DNA of 64,000 bases from Helicobacteraceae bacterium. Its GTDB lineage: Bacteria; Campylobacterota; Campylobacteria; Campylobacterales; Sulfurimonadaceae. Positions within the stretch are counted from its first letter, which is position 1, and each line of letters begins with the position of its first letter. The stretch spans positions 1 to 64,000 of the forward strand of contig JAGGTH010000077.1 in the NCBI GenBank assembly GCA_021163845.1, read 5' to 3'. The notes under the pieces are model-generated. The model made no database searches and had not been told where the DNA came from. It was given only the letters and a program-made list of their open reading frames with translations. Shown in pieces: positions 28,421-39,226 of the stretch. The translations under genes and the position numbers were made by a program.

Positions 28421-31216
28421 TTAAAGTGCTACAGTTTTACTAAATACCTCTGTAACAAGATGTTTTGCTGCATCACTCGTCTGTTGATCTAAGAAACCAT
28501 CATCGCCTGTCAAAAATTGACCATTGGCACCTTTTTGCATATAGTAGACTTTATAAGTTACATTGAGTCCTGTTTTTCCAGTTACATCATAGGTAAGTGT
28601 ATATGTCTCTGTCTCATTAGGACTGAGTCGTGTGTCTTTATCGACCATATTTGAATCAAATCCCGGGCGTACTACAAATACACTTGGTGTAGATGCATTG
28701 CTATCAAGGTCATATTTTTTCCCTGTTTCATGTCCATAGATACGAGTAAAGTTCGTTGTATCTTCTGCAGCTACGATAGCAGAGTTAAATACTTCACCAC
28801 TTGTCGTACTTCCAGAAACCGTTTGATTTTTAACCGTTGCATCAGCTCCAGGAATAATTACTTTTCCAGTCTCTGCACTTGCAAAGTTTTGTGAATCAAC
28901 TGCACTACCATCAAGGTCAGCCACTTTACCTGGGAAGTCTAATGCATCACTTCCATTGAGGTTCACCGATACCATTGCATCTGCACTACTATGAAGTGTT
29001 TTTCCTGTTAGGGTTGCAATAGTGTTTGTAACATTGCCAAACGTTGAGTTACCAGTAGCACTGCTGCCTGCAACAAAATTACCCTCACTGTCAGTTACGA
29101 TCACACGAGTAAGTACACGACGCATTGGATGTGCCCCAGGGAACATATGAGCTGTTTTATTTGTTAGGCTTGTAGTCACTGTAAGTGTCGTACCATCGCT
29201 TGTCGCACTTAAATCAGCATCAAAACCACTTTTGATCTTCGCAACCGCTGCGGCTTTATCACCACCTGTTTTACTCGCCCCTAAGAATGCGTGAGAGTTA
29301 AGCCAACCACTTGCAACTGGATTCTCATCCCCATGACCAGCACTATCATCATGATAGAAATGTTCTGTTAAGATAGACTTGTCTTCAAAGAGTTTATCAG
29401 GGCTTGCCCATTGGTGGAGAACTGTACCCTCAATTTTTTCCATATGACATTTCTGACATCTTGGTGAAGAGAGTTCATCTCTGATATTATCATCATCCCC
29501 TGTTGTAACTGCATTCCATGTAGAACAAAGCTCCATAAACTGTCCAGCTCCCTCTTCACCGCTTGGTACACCTGCACCTGCACTTCTTTGGTGGCAGCTC
29601 AAACAAAGTGTTTTTCCTTTACTTCCAAAATGATTGTTGCTATCGTAAGCGAAATCTGGATGCACTTGCGCACTTCTATTGGTATCATCTGTAGCATTTT
29701 CGTTTCTAATACCTGTTACACCAAATGGTCCATAGAAAGGTCCACCCGTAAAGTGTGTTTTTCCACCTGTACCATTCACGTCTTTACTTGCCATGGTGTA
29801 GCGCCCATCAGCAAGCTTATTTACATCATATTCATTGATTGATTTTGGAGTATGTGCATAATCACTGTATTTTTCAGGTCCCCAAAGGCGGAAGAACTTA
29901 TTCATATCAGTAGTCGTTGCGTCTTTACTGTATGCTAACATATCCCCAGCATTCGCCTTCACTGGTCCATGTGGTCCTACGCGCATCTCTTTTGCGAGCG
30001 TATAGCTATCAGGGTCTTGTTCAAGTCCCATAAGTCTTGGTGTTTCCATGCTATGACAAAACGCACAGTTGATCCCCTCACGGTTTGCCTCATGTCCAAT
30101 ATGGTAGCTTGCTTGATAGAGTTTACCATTAGCACCTAGCGCAACAACTTCAGCTGTTTGTGTTGGATCGTACGTTGATGTTGTAGAAGCTAGATTGCTC
30201 TGGCTGTTTTGTTGAGCAGATGTTAGATCTGCTGTAAGTACACCACTCTCTTTCAGGGCTGAGATCTCTACTTTAAAATCCCCTGCATAGTACGCTCCCG
30301 GTGCGTGACATTTGATACATGTTTGAGCAGCTCCTTTAAAAACCGTCTCTGTATACTCTTTCGTACCCGTAGGATTCGTACCTATTTTTGCTATATGTGT
30401 TCGCAAGAAATCTTGAAACTTACTTTGAAAGACAGGATCTGACCATGATTTACCATGCATAGAACCTTTCCATGTGTCATAGAGCTCATTATGGCAGTTC
30501 TGACATTTATTATCAGCACTGTCAAAAAGTGTATGTCCATAACCTTTGCCTGTGTGATACTCCGCAGCTGCTGCACTTGCAGGTGCGTTTCTGATAGCAC
30601 CTTTATAGTCGATGTAGTTGATACTACCATCAGCTAAAGTGATGTGATCGCCAAGTGCAAGGTCTTGAGCATGTTCTTGCATAGTTGTTGCAAGGTGCTC
30701 ACGTGCTTGCGTGAGTGTTTTTATCTGTGGTCCACTTATGCCCTCATTTTGAAATCTTGTTTGGAGTTCATTTGCATAACGTAAATGTGTTCCATTCGTA
30801 TCAAGTGTACTAATGTTGTTATCACTTGCCCATGTTTGAACTGCTGCACGGATCTGTGTTGTCACAGAAATACCATTTGTTGGATCACCGTCAGCATCAA
30901 TTGATTGTAAAAGTGCAATAACTGCATCATTATTTTCGATCACCTTTTTGCCATCGGAAAGATTCGATGCAGTAATATTGCGAAGCGTGATATCTCCTAT
31001 ATGTAAGCTAACACTATCCCCCGCATTAAACTTAAATGATCCATCACTTCCTGTAAGGGCTGTATACCCTCCTGAAGTGGTGTAATCTACCCCCTCAACG
31101 GCTGAATCTAGATAGTATCCTGTTGCACTTGGTGTGCTAGAATCACTATCAGAACTACAACCCTGCATCAATAATGCAGCAGCTGTTAATGCAAAAGCAT
31201 ATGTTTTAAGCCTCAT
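28421..31216 (-). CDS. Large pentaheme c-type cytochrome lipoprotein
   Basis: Lipobox LMQGCSSDSD; five CXXCH motifs (CQNCH, CIKCH, CAFCH, CLSCH, CQKCH). Confidence 0.85.
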   Translation of the reverse strand: MRLKTYAFALTAAALLMQGCSSDSDSSTPSATGYYLDSAVEGVDYTTSGGYTALTGSDGSFKFNAGDSVSLHIGDITLRNITASNLSDGKKVIENNDAVIALLQSIDADGDPTNGISVTTQIRAAVQTWASDNNISTLDTNGTHLRYANELQTRFQNEGISGPQIKTLTQAREHLATTMQEHAQDLALGDHITLADGSINYIDYKGAIRNAPASAAAAEYHTGKGYGHTLFDSADNKCQNCHNELYDTWKGSMHGKSWSDPVFQSKFQDFLRTHIAKIGTNPTGTKEYTETVFKGAAQTCIKCHAPGAYYAGDFKVEISALKESGVLTADLTSAQQNSQSNLASTTSTYDPTQTAEVVALGANGKLYQASYHIGHEANREGINCAFCHSMETPRLMGLEQDPDSYTLAKEMRVGPHGPVKANAGDMLAYSKDATTTDMNKFFRLWGPEKYSDYAHTPKSINEYDVNKLADGRYTMASKDVNGTGGKTHFTGGPFYGPFGVTGIRNENATDDTNRSAQVHPDFAYDSNNHFGSKGKTLCLSCHQRSAGAGVPSGEEGAGQFMELCSTWNAVTTGDDDNIRDELSSPRCQKCHMEKIEGTVLHQWASPDKLFEDKSILTEHFYHDDSAGHGDENPVASGWLNSHAFLGASKTGGDKAAAVAKIKSGFDADLSATSDGTTLTVTTSLTNKTAHMFPGAHPMRRVLTRVIVTDSEGNFVAGSSATGNSTFGNVTNTIATLTGKTLHSSADAMVSVNLNGSDALDFPGKVADLDGSAVDSQNFASAETGKVIIPGADATVKNQTVSGSTTSGEVFNSAIVAAEDTTNFTRIYGHETGKKYDLDSNASTPSVFVVRPGFDSNMVDKDTRLSPNETETYTLTYDVTGKTGLNVTYKVYYMQKGANGQFLTGDDGFLDQQTSDAAKHLVTEVFSKTVAL

Positions 31217-31398
31217 GTTTTCCCCTTGTATATTAAGTTTAACTCATATTAAGTGTACATGTAATTCAATACTTAAAAAATAAAAACAAAGAAAACTTAA
31301 TAAGTTTTTTTTATGTGTGTTACGTGAAGTAACTTGTTTTAGTATTAATTTTTATAATGTTTTAAGATGTTTAAAATGTGATATCACATTAAAAATTC

Positions 31399-31977
31399 TT
31401 ATGTTAGAGTGAGAGCTTCTTGGTACTCGTGGGGATGGTTAAGGTTGGTAAAAGGCTTACTTTCTTTAAAGGAGACAAAGTTTGTCTTTGCATTTTTAAG
31501 CAAGAACCCAAGCTTGTGATTATCTTCTTGGAGCATCTTTTCAAATTCCCCTTGGAGGGAACGATGATAGATACCACACATTGGTTCCATTCCATGACTT
31601 GAACGTGCTATGGTAGCATCTACATCCGAAGCCTTAGTATCGTTTTGTATCAGTGTATCAATGATCTCTTCATTGATAAAAGGAGCATCGACACTGATAG
31701 CAAAAAAAGCTTCGGATGTAAGAGTGTGAAAGCTCGCTACAAAACCTGCTGTTGGAGCAAAAGTTTGGGATGTGGGAGTATCTTCTATAAAAGGGGCGTC
31801 AAATGAGAACTTCTCATGTGATTTGCATGAGATATAAACACTTTTGAAAAGTTTTTTTAACCTGTGGTATTGAAACTCTGTCAGTGTGTCATAGCCACCA
31901 AAAGGGAGAAGTGCTTTGTCCTCTCCCATACGGCTTGATCTTCCACCTGCAAAGATGACGCAAGGAAGAGTAAACAT
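31399..31977 (-). CDS. mobA: Molybdenum cofactor guanylyltransferase
   Basis: [29 protein letters not shown]. Confidence 0.95.
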   Translation of the reverse strand: MFTLPCVIFAGGRSSRMGEDKALLPFGGYDTLTEFQYHRLKKLFKSVYISCKSHEKFSFDAPFIEDTPTSQTFAPTAGFVASFHTLTSEAFFAISVDAPFINEEIIDTLIQNDTKASDVDATIARSSHGMEPMCGIYHRSLQGEFEKMLQEDNHKLGFLLKNAKTNFVSFKESKPFTNLNHPHEYQEALTLT

Positions 31978-33236
31978 TAGCGAGGGTCTGTGATATAGCC
32001 TGTAATTGCAGAAGCTGCAGCAACGGCTGAGTTTGCAAGATAGACTTTGGAGCTTCTACTTCCCATACGTCCTACAAAGTTTCTGTTTGTTGTTGCAATG
32101 GCTACTTCGTTGTCTCCTAAAATACCCATGTACCCACCAAGACAAGCACCACAAGTAGGATTGGACACAACACCACCTGCATCAACGATGATATCGATAT
32201 AGCCAAGCTTGTTCGCTTCACGTAGTATCATCTGTGTACCAGGTGTCACGATAAGACGTACATCAGGGTGTACGCGCTTGCCTTTGAGGATCTCTGCAGC
32301 CACTTTAAGGTCACTGAGTCTTCCATTCGTACAGCTTCCAATAAAGGCTTGGTCTACTTTGATCTTATCTGCTACCGCTTGTGTTACGCTGTGTCCATTT
32401 GATGGTAAAAATGGATAGGCGATCACAGGATCTAAAGCAGCTACGTCGATCTCAAGTATTTGAGAGTACACAGCATCTTCATCTGAGTAATGCACTTTTG
32501 GTTCACGTGCTAGAGTTTTATCAGCTAAGAACTCCTCTGTGATACTATCCACAGCGACGATACCATTTTTTGCACCCGCTTCGATCGCCATGTTACACAT
32601 AGAAAATCTATCATCCATGCTTAAGTGCGCAATAGTACTTCCTGTAAACTCTAAAGTCTTATAAAGTGCTCCATCTACACCGATCATACGGATGATCTCG
32701 AGGATGATATCTTTTCCTGTTGTGAACTTTCCAGGTTTACCACTGAGTACCACTTTGATAGACTCAGGCACTTTAAACCAGTTGCCACCTGTGACCATTG
32801 CAAAAGCAAGATCTGTTGATCCCATACCAGTTGAAAATGCTCCGAGTGCTCCGTGTGTACATGTATGGCTATCAGCTCCGATGATCACGTCGCCAGGAAC
32901 CACAAGCCCTTTTTCAGGTAAAAGTGCGTGTTCGATCCCCATATCTTTTTCATCAAAAAAGTTTTTGAGTTGGTGTTTTTTTGCAAAATCACGGCTGATG
33001 CGCGCTTGGTTTGCTGATGCAATATCTTTGGCCGGGATAAAGTGGTCAAGTACTATAGAGAACCCGTTTGGATTTGCAAGTTTTTGTGCACCACTCTCTT
33101 CAAATGCCTTGATAGAGATAGGTGTTGTGATATCGTTTCCTATCACCATATCGATAGGTGAACGTACGATCTCACCCGCATAAACTGCTTTGCCGACATG
33201 TTCTGAGAAGATTTTTTCAGTTATCGTTTGTCCCAT
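31977..33236 (-). CDS. leuC: 3-isopropylmalate dehydratase large subunit (aconitase family)
   Basis: [51 protein letters not shown]. Confidence 0.93.
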   Translation of the reverse strand: MGQTITEKIFSEHVGKAVYAGEIVRSPIDMVIGNDITTPISIKAFEESGAQKLANPNGFSIVLDHFIPAKDIASANQARISRDFAKKHQLKNFFDEKDMGIEHALLPEKGLVVPGDVIIGADSHTCTHGALGAFSTGMGSTDLAFAMVTGGNWFKVPESIKVVLSGKPGKFTTGKDIILEIIRMIGVDGALYKTLEFTGSTIAHLSMDDRFSMCNMAIEAGAKNGIVAVDSITEEFLADKTLAREPKVHYSDEDAVYSQILEIDVAALDPVIAYPFLPSNGHSVTQAVADKIKVDQAFIGSCTNGRLSDLKVAAEILKGKRVHPDVRLIVTPGTQMILREANKLGYIDIIVDAGGVVSNPTCGACLGGYMGILGDNEVAIATTNRNFVGRMGSRSSKVYLANSAVAAASAITGYITDPR

Positions 33237-33390
33237 GGATAAGCCTTGCTAGTTAAAATAATTTCGCGATTATACCATTTAGGAGTTGAGAGGAAACTAA
33301 TGTTTGAGTTATAAGTCTTTTAAAAATAATATAGGAACTAAAGTCTGCGTTAGACCTTTGCTTTTGTAGCACACTTTAGTCATTAGGATT

Positions 33391-33900
33391 TTATACTTCG
33401 TGTTTTAAAGCTTTTTTCGTAAACTCTACAGAGCAAAAGCATAGAGCGATAAACGCAGGGTTGAGTTTGGCGTAGTTATTTTCAAAGTCGACCTTCTCAA
33501 AGATCTCAAACTCAAACCCTTCTCCCTCTTTTGTATCTTTTGGTGTTGCGTTAAACTTGATTGGAGAGAGGGTTTTTATCATATTGAGCACTCTCTTTTT
33601 TTTCTTTGGACTTTGTTGATCGAGGATATTGAAGCTTACTCTCTCTTGAGTTTTGTGTGCGAGCAAGATCTCCTCTATCACCATAAGTTTGTCATTGAAG
33701 ATGATCTTGTTCCATGAGAGCGTTGCGTTTGGAGATTTTACTTCACATTTTGAAGATGTAAGCGCATGAGGTTTTGTTGCTCGCAGAGCTTCGATGAGAG
33801 CGAGTAGAAAGTTTGCGCCGCCGAGTGCTTGCGCTGCCTTTGTGAGAAAAGTATGAAGAAAAGCTTTCGTTTCTTCATCGAGTTTGTTAAAATTACACAT
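33391..33900 (-). CDS. Hypothetical protein
   Basis: 169 aa ORF, no strong motif. Confidence 0.55.
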   Translation of the reverse strand: MCNFNKLDEETKAFLHTFLTKAAQALGGANFLLALIEALRATKPHALTSSKCEVKSPNATLSWNKIIFNDKLMVIEEILLAHKTQERVSFNILDQQSPKKKKRVLNMIKTLSPIKFNATPKDTKEGEGFEFEIFEKVDFENNYAKLNPAFIALCFCSVEFTKKALKHEV

Positions 33901-34078
33901 AGTTTATAGCCTTATAGATTGTATAAGCAGTATTATACCCAGTAATAATACTTCCTTGATTCTTAAACCACAAAAGCAGTCAGGAATGTTTAAGCATATC
34001 GTAATAACAAAGCTATTATGATGTCAAAAGTAAAGAAGACAAAAATTGTCTCATTTAAAATAACCCTAAAAAAGGTAA

Positions 34079-35296
<1,218 letters not shown>

Positions 35297-35312
35297 GAAA
35301 TAGATTCTAAGA

Positions 35313-35409
35313 GCAACAAGTTGCGAGGGCTCTCTGCCGAAGAGAACCTAGTGTTAACGTAGCTAGCGGAATTACTTCCGATAGCATTAAAAAAGGGAAT
35401 GGTTCCCTT
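35313..35409 (+). ncRNA. Putative structured leader/cis-regulatory RNA between nifS and nifU
   Basis: Four consecutive hairpins: 35313-35324, 35328-35348, 35362-35385, 35393-35409. Confidence 0.5.
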
Positions 35410-35439
35410 AAATTTATGAAATAAATTAAAGGATAAAAT

Positions 35440-36414
35440 ATGGCTAAGAATGATCTTTTAGGCGCGTCACTTTGGGATGCGTACTCAAATAAAGTAACGA
35501 CACTTATGAATAATCCACAACACCAAGGGGAGATATCTGAAGCAGAAGCTGAGGCACGTGGAAATCAACTCATCGTTGCTGACTTTGGTGCAGAGAGCTG
35601 TGGAGATGCCGTGCGTCTGTATTGGGAGATAGATCCAAAAACAGACAAGATCGTAAACTCAAAATTTAAAAGCTTCGGATGTGGTACGGCTATCGCATCG
35701 AGTGATGTTATGACAGATCTTTGTATCGGTAAAACAGTAGATGAAGCGGTAAAGATTACCAATATCGACGTGGAATTTGCGCTTCGTGATGACCCAGATA
35801 CCCCTGCTGTGCCACCGCAAAAAATGCACTGTTCGGTTATGGCGTACGATGTTATCAAAAAAGCGGCTGGACTTTATAAGGGTGTTGACCCTGAGAGTTT
35901 TGAAGAAGAGATCATCGTGTGTGAATGTGCACGTGTGAGCCTTGGAACACTCAAAGAGGTGATCAAACTCAATGATCTCAAAACAGTTGAGCAGATCACA
36001 GACTACACCAAAGCGGGTGGTTTTTGTAAAAGCTGTATCAAGCCTGGTGGACACGAAGCACGTGAGTATTATCTCGTAGATATCTTAGCAGATACTCGCC
36101 GTGAGATGGACGAAGAGAAGATGAAAGCTGCAGCAGATGCTGGTACATCAGGGAAATTTGAAGAGATGACTCTTGTACAGCAGATCAAAGCAGTGGACGC
36201 AATCGTCGATGAGAATGTACGTCAATTCCTTGTAATGGATGGCGGTGATATGGAAGTGATCGATATCAAAACAGGTGATGAGTATATCGATATCTACATC
36301 CGTTACCTCGGTGCGTGTAATGGCTGTGCGAGTTCTTCTACTGGTACACTCTATGCGATCGAATCTACTCTTAAAGAAAAACTCTCACAAAAAATCAGAG
36401 TTCTTCCTATCTAA
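35440..36414 (+). CDS. nifU: Fe-S scaffold protein NifU (full length)
   Basis: N-terminal IscU-like domain, central BFD-like [2Fe-2S] cysteines (VCECARVS, GGFCKSCIKPGG), C-terminal GACNGCASSSTGTL. Confidence 0.95.
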   Translation: MAKNDLLGASLWDAYSNKVTTLMNNPQHQGEISEAEAEARGNQLIVADFGAESCGDAVRLYWEIDPKTDKIVNSKFKSFGCGTAIASSDVMTDLCIGKTVDEAVKITNIDVEFALRDDPDTPAVPPQKMHCSVMAYDVIKKAAGLYKGVDPESFEEEIIVCECARVSLGTLKEVIKLNDLKTVEQITDYTKAGGFCKSCIKPGGHEAREYYLVDILADTRREMDEEKMKAAADAGTSGKFEEMTLVQQIKAVDAIVDENVRQFLVMDGGDMEVIDIKTGDEYIDIYIRYLGACNGCASSSTGTLYAIESTLKEKLSQKIRVLPI

Positions 36415-36423
36415 TCTTTCTTT

Positions 36424-36449
36424 GGATGTAGCACTTCAATGCTACATCC
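36424..36449. terminator. Hairpin after nifU built from inverted GGATGTAGCA
   Basis: GGATGTAGCA-CTTCAA-TGCTACATCC, perfect 10-bp stem. Confidence 0.65.
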
Positions 36450-36480
36450 CATATATATTTCCAGCGCATGTAACAAAGAT

Positions 36481-36666
36481 TTAAGACAGTTTGGACTGCA
36501 TAGTAATGACGTAGAATTGATCTTTTATTCTATTGAGCTCTTTGATAATCAAGTCATGATTTGCATCACTTAAAATAAAGCGTTGATGCAGGGAATCGTA
36601 TAACTTGTCAATCTCTGTATTGATCTCTTGAAGAATCTCCTCTTTGATCTTCTCTTGTACACCCAT
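36481..36666 (-). CDS. Small helical hypothetical protein
   Basis: 61 aa, convergent with nifU. Confidence 0.5.
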   Translation of the reverse strand: MGVQEKIKEEILQEINTEIDKLYDSLHQRFILSDANHDLIIKELNRIKDQFYVITMQSKLS

Positions 36667-36712
36667 ATTTTGCCTTTTTTATTCTCAATGCATAATATGT
36701 TCTTCTTGGTCT

Positions 36713-37204
36713 TTAAGTGCGGTAAGGACTCTCATGTTTTGATGCACTTAGCCCGTGATTTATAAAAGCGTGTAGAGTTTCATCGTGGAGTTGTATGAGC
36801 TCACAAACCTCTGCATCTTGGGATGTAAGCGTGACTTTCATCCCATCTTCTACCATCTCCCACTCCATTTCTATCTGATCTCTATGGTCAAAAAGCTTGA
36901 CAAAGAGTGAATCCCACGAGCGTATGGCACGACCACCGTCAAATCTTCTTTTCATCCCTAATGCATGCTCTTGGAGCACTTTTACAAGCTCTTTATCTTG
37001 GGATGTAATGCGTGTATAGGACTCTATCCCTGTTTTGATCTGCTTGGTTGTACGCTCTATCTCTTTATGGCGTACTAAAAGCTCATGAAAGAGTCTCTCA
37101 TCCTCTTTATGCTGTGCATCACTTCCACCTCTGCCTCTTTGGTACACTTTCTCGTTTTTTATCTCATTCAAACTCATGATACTTTCCAATATTTTTACAT
37201 TCAA
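36713..37204 (-). CDS. Hypothetical protein
   Basis: ORF with likely start at MSLNEIKNEKVYQ. Confidence 0.6.
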   Translation of the reverse strand: MNVKILESIMSLNEIKNEKVYQRGRGGSDAQHKEDERLFHELLVRHKEIERTTKQIKTGIESYTRITSQDKELVKVLQEHALGMKRRFDGGRAIRSWDSLFVKLFDHRDQIEMEWEMVEDGMKVTLTSQDAEVCELIQLHDETLHAFINHGLSASKHESPYRT

Positions 37205-37284
37205 TTATGAATATTATAGCACTCGAGGGCTTACTCTTTTTGCAAAATCTGCTAAAATAGCAAACTTTATATGAGGCAGGCACA

Positions 37285-37905
37285 ATGTCGCAACAACTTT
37301 ATGAAAAGGTCACAGATGCTCTCGTAAATGAGGGCTATGTTGTGATCAACAATGCTCTAGGACAGAGATTTTCATCTTCACTTTTAGATAAAGCTCAAAA
37401 ACTCAAAAACTTCAAACGTGCTGGGATCTCCGCACGCAAAAAAATTAGTACCACAAGACGTAGAGATAAGATCCGATGGCTTGATGAAGATGGTGCGACT
37501 CAAAGTGAATTTTTGGCATTTACTCAAGGCTTGCAAGAGTATCTCAATCGCGAGCTTTTTCTTGGGCTTAGCTATTTTGAGGCACATTTCGCACTTTATG
37601 AACATGGAGATTTTTACGAGAAGCATTATGACGCATTTAAGGACTCAAAAAATAGAGTTGTTACCGTTGTGTATTACTTGAATGAAGATTGGGACACAAA
37701 GAGTGGAGGGGAGCTTAATCTTTATGATGAGAGTGATACCTATCTGCACACGATACTTCCCGAGGCAGATACACTGGTGGTCTTTTTGAGTGAAAAATTT
37801 CCACACGAGGTACTCAAAGCTAAGCGTAAACGCTATTCCATAGCGGGCTGGTTTCGTGTTGATATCAAAGAGGGGGTACCACTGCCTTTAGAGAGTCTAG
37901 CCTAG
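37285..37905 (+). CDS. 2OG-Fe(II) dioxygenase, prolyl-4-hydroxylase/SM-20-like
   Basis: HYDAFKDSKNRVVTVVYYLNEDWDTKSGGELNLYDE...FPHEVLKAKRKRYSIAGWFR (HxD...H...R). Confidence 0.88.
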   Translation: MSQQLYEKVTDALVNEGYVVINNALGQRFSSSLLDKAQKLKNFKRAGISARKKISTTRRRDKIRWLDEDGATQSEFLAFTQGLQEYLNRELFLGLSYFEAHFALYEHGDFYEKHYDAFKDSKNRVVTVVYYLNEDWDTKSGGELNLYDESDTYLHTILPEADTLVVFLSEKFPHEVLKAKRKRYSIAGWFRVDIKEGVPLPLESLA

Positions 37906-37969
37906 CTAGTTCTTTTTAGAATTCCCTTCATAAAAAAAAGTTTACTCAGTAGAGGCTATAATAAAATCT

Positions 37970-38845
37970 ATGAAAACAATTCACTATACAGAGCTTGGTG
38001 CTAGCTTATTTGTGCCTGCTACACACAAAGATCTTCTTTCTATTGTGAGTGGCGAAAAGTACCCAAAGTTACGAAGCGTTGTCTTAGATACAGAAGATGG
38101 CATAGCTGAGGAGTCTTTAGAAGATGCTCTAGGGGCTCTTGAATTACTTTTAAAAAAGCTTCAAAAGAGAAAGCTTTATATCTTTTTACGCCCCCGTAAT
38201 ACCAAGGTACTCAAGAGATTCTTGAACCTTGAATCTATAGAGAAGATAGATGGTTTTGTCTTGCCCAAATTTTCTTTAGAAAATGCACAACAATATCTTT
38301 CTCTATTGGAGAGAGAAAATTTTGTATGGATGCCAAGCATAGAGGGAGAGGAGCTTTTTGATGAGAAAAGACTCATCAAGCTCAAAGAGCTTTTATTGCC
38401 CCACAAAGAGTCTATAATCCTTGTGCGTTTTGGGCTTGAAGATATGCTTAGACAGCTTGCTTTACGGCGCAAGTGTGATGAATCGATCTTTGATAGAGCG
38501 GTGACACGCTTTGTTCTAGGAAGGTTTATAGGGATCTTTAAGAGTGCAGGCTTTTGTGTGAGTGGCGGAGTGTATCCATGCTATAAAGATGAGAATGGCT
38601 TTGTATCTGATGTAGAGCGTGATCTTTTAGAAGGGCTCTTTACAAAAACTGTGATACATCCCAAGCAAGTTGGCTTGTATCATGAGCTAGTAAAGGTCAC
38701 AAGGAATGATTTTGAGGAAGCTGTAGAGATCCTTTTGGATGATAAAGCTGTGTATGCACAAAACAACAAAATGGCAGAATCCTCTACAATGTCGCCCTGG
38801 GCAAAAGAGATCGTTTTGCGCGCACAGATATATGGCTTACAATAA
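37970..38845 (+). CDS. HpcH/HpaI aldolase / citrate lyase family protein
   Basis: SLFVPATHKDL, VVLDTEDGIAEE, FVLPKF, IHPKQV. Confidence 0.8.
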   Translation: MKTIHYTELGASLFVPATHKDLLSIVSGEKYPKLRSVVLDTEDGIAEESLEDALGALELLLKKLQKRKLYIFLRPRNTKVLKRFLNLESIEKIDGFVLPKFSLENAQQYLSLLERENFVWMPSIEGEELFDEKRLIKLKELLLPHKESIILVRFGLEDMLRQLALRRKCDESIFDRAVTRFVLGRFIGIFKSAGFCVSGGVYPCYKDENGFVSDVERDLLEGLFTKTVIHPKQVGLYHELVKVTRNDFEEAVEILLDDKAVYAQNNKMAESSTMSPWAKEIVLRAQIYGLQ

Positions 38846-38866
38846 AAGCTAAATTATAAAAGGGCT

Positions 38867-39118
38867 CTAATTCTCTTTTGGGATGTGAGTAAAGAGCACA
38901 AAACAGTTCCAACGTCTGTCATCACTTTTTTCACAGGTACAGCCTGCATTTATATGTACGATATTGTATTTCTCTTTTGCTTGTGCTCTAGCTTGGATGC
39001 ATGCGTCTCTTTTTTGTGGCATCAAAACGCGTTCTATTCCTTGGATGGCTTCTTGATCTGCAAATAAAGAGGTGATTAGAGTTAAAAATAATAATGTTTT
39101 CATGGTATGATTGTACAA
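38867..39118 (-). CDS. Small exported Cys-containing protein
   Basis: Signal peptide MKTLLFLTLITSLFA; CTCEKSDDRRWNCFV. Confidence 0.5.
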   Translation of the reverse strand: MYNHTMKTLLFLTLITSLFADQEAIQGIERVLMPQKRDACIQARAQAKEKYNIVHINAGCTCEKSDDRRWNCFVLFTHIPKEN

Positions 39119-39226
39119 AAGAGTAGCTATAGACTAACTTATGCTCAAGAACTTGAGATTAAGTTAAAGTTATAAGTTTATACTATACAATCCATTTCTG
39201 TTAAATTTATCACACGAGGATGATTT

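Noticed and set aside
31977-33236. Aconitase-family gene as homoaconitase or a new dehydratase
   Set aside because: Size and motifs fit LeuC well; no local evidence for another substrate.
33337-33380. Inverted repeat ACTAAAGT...ACTTTAGT between leuC and 33391
   Set aside because: Short 8-bp arms with a 28-nt loop in AT-rich sequence; not distinguishable from chance.
35313-35409. nifS-nifU hairpins as an ordinary terminator
   Set aside because: No T-tract follows the last stem, and four successive stems are atypical; kept as a structured-leader candidate instead.
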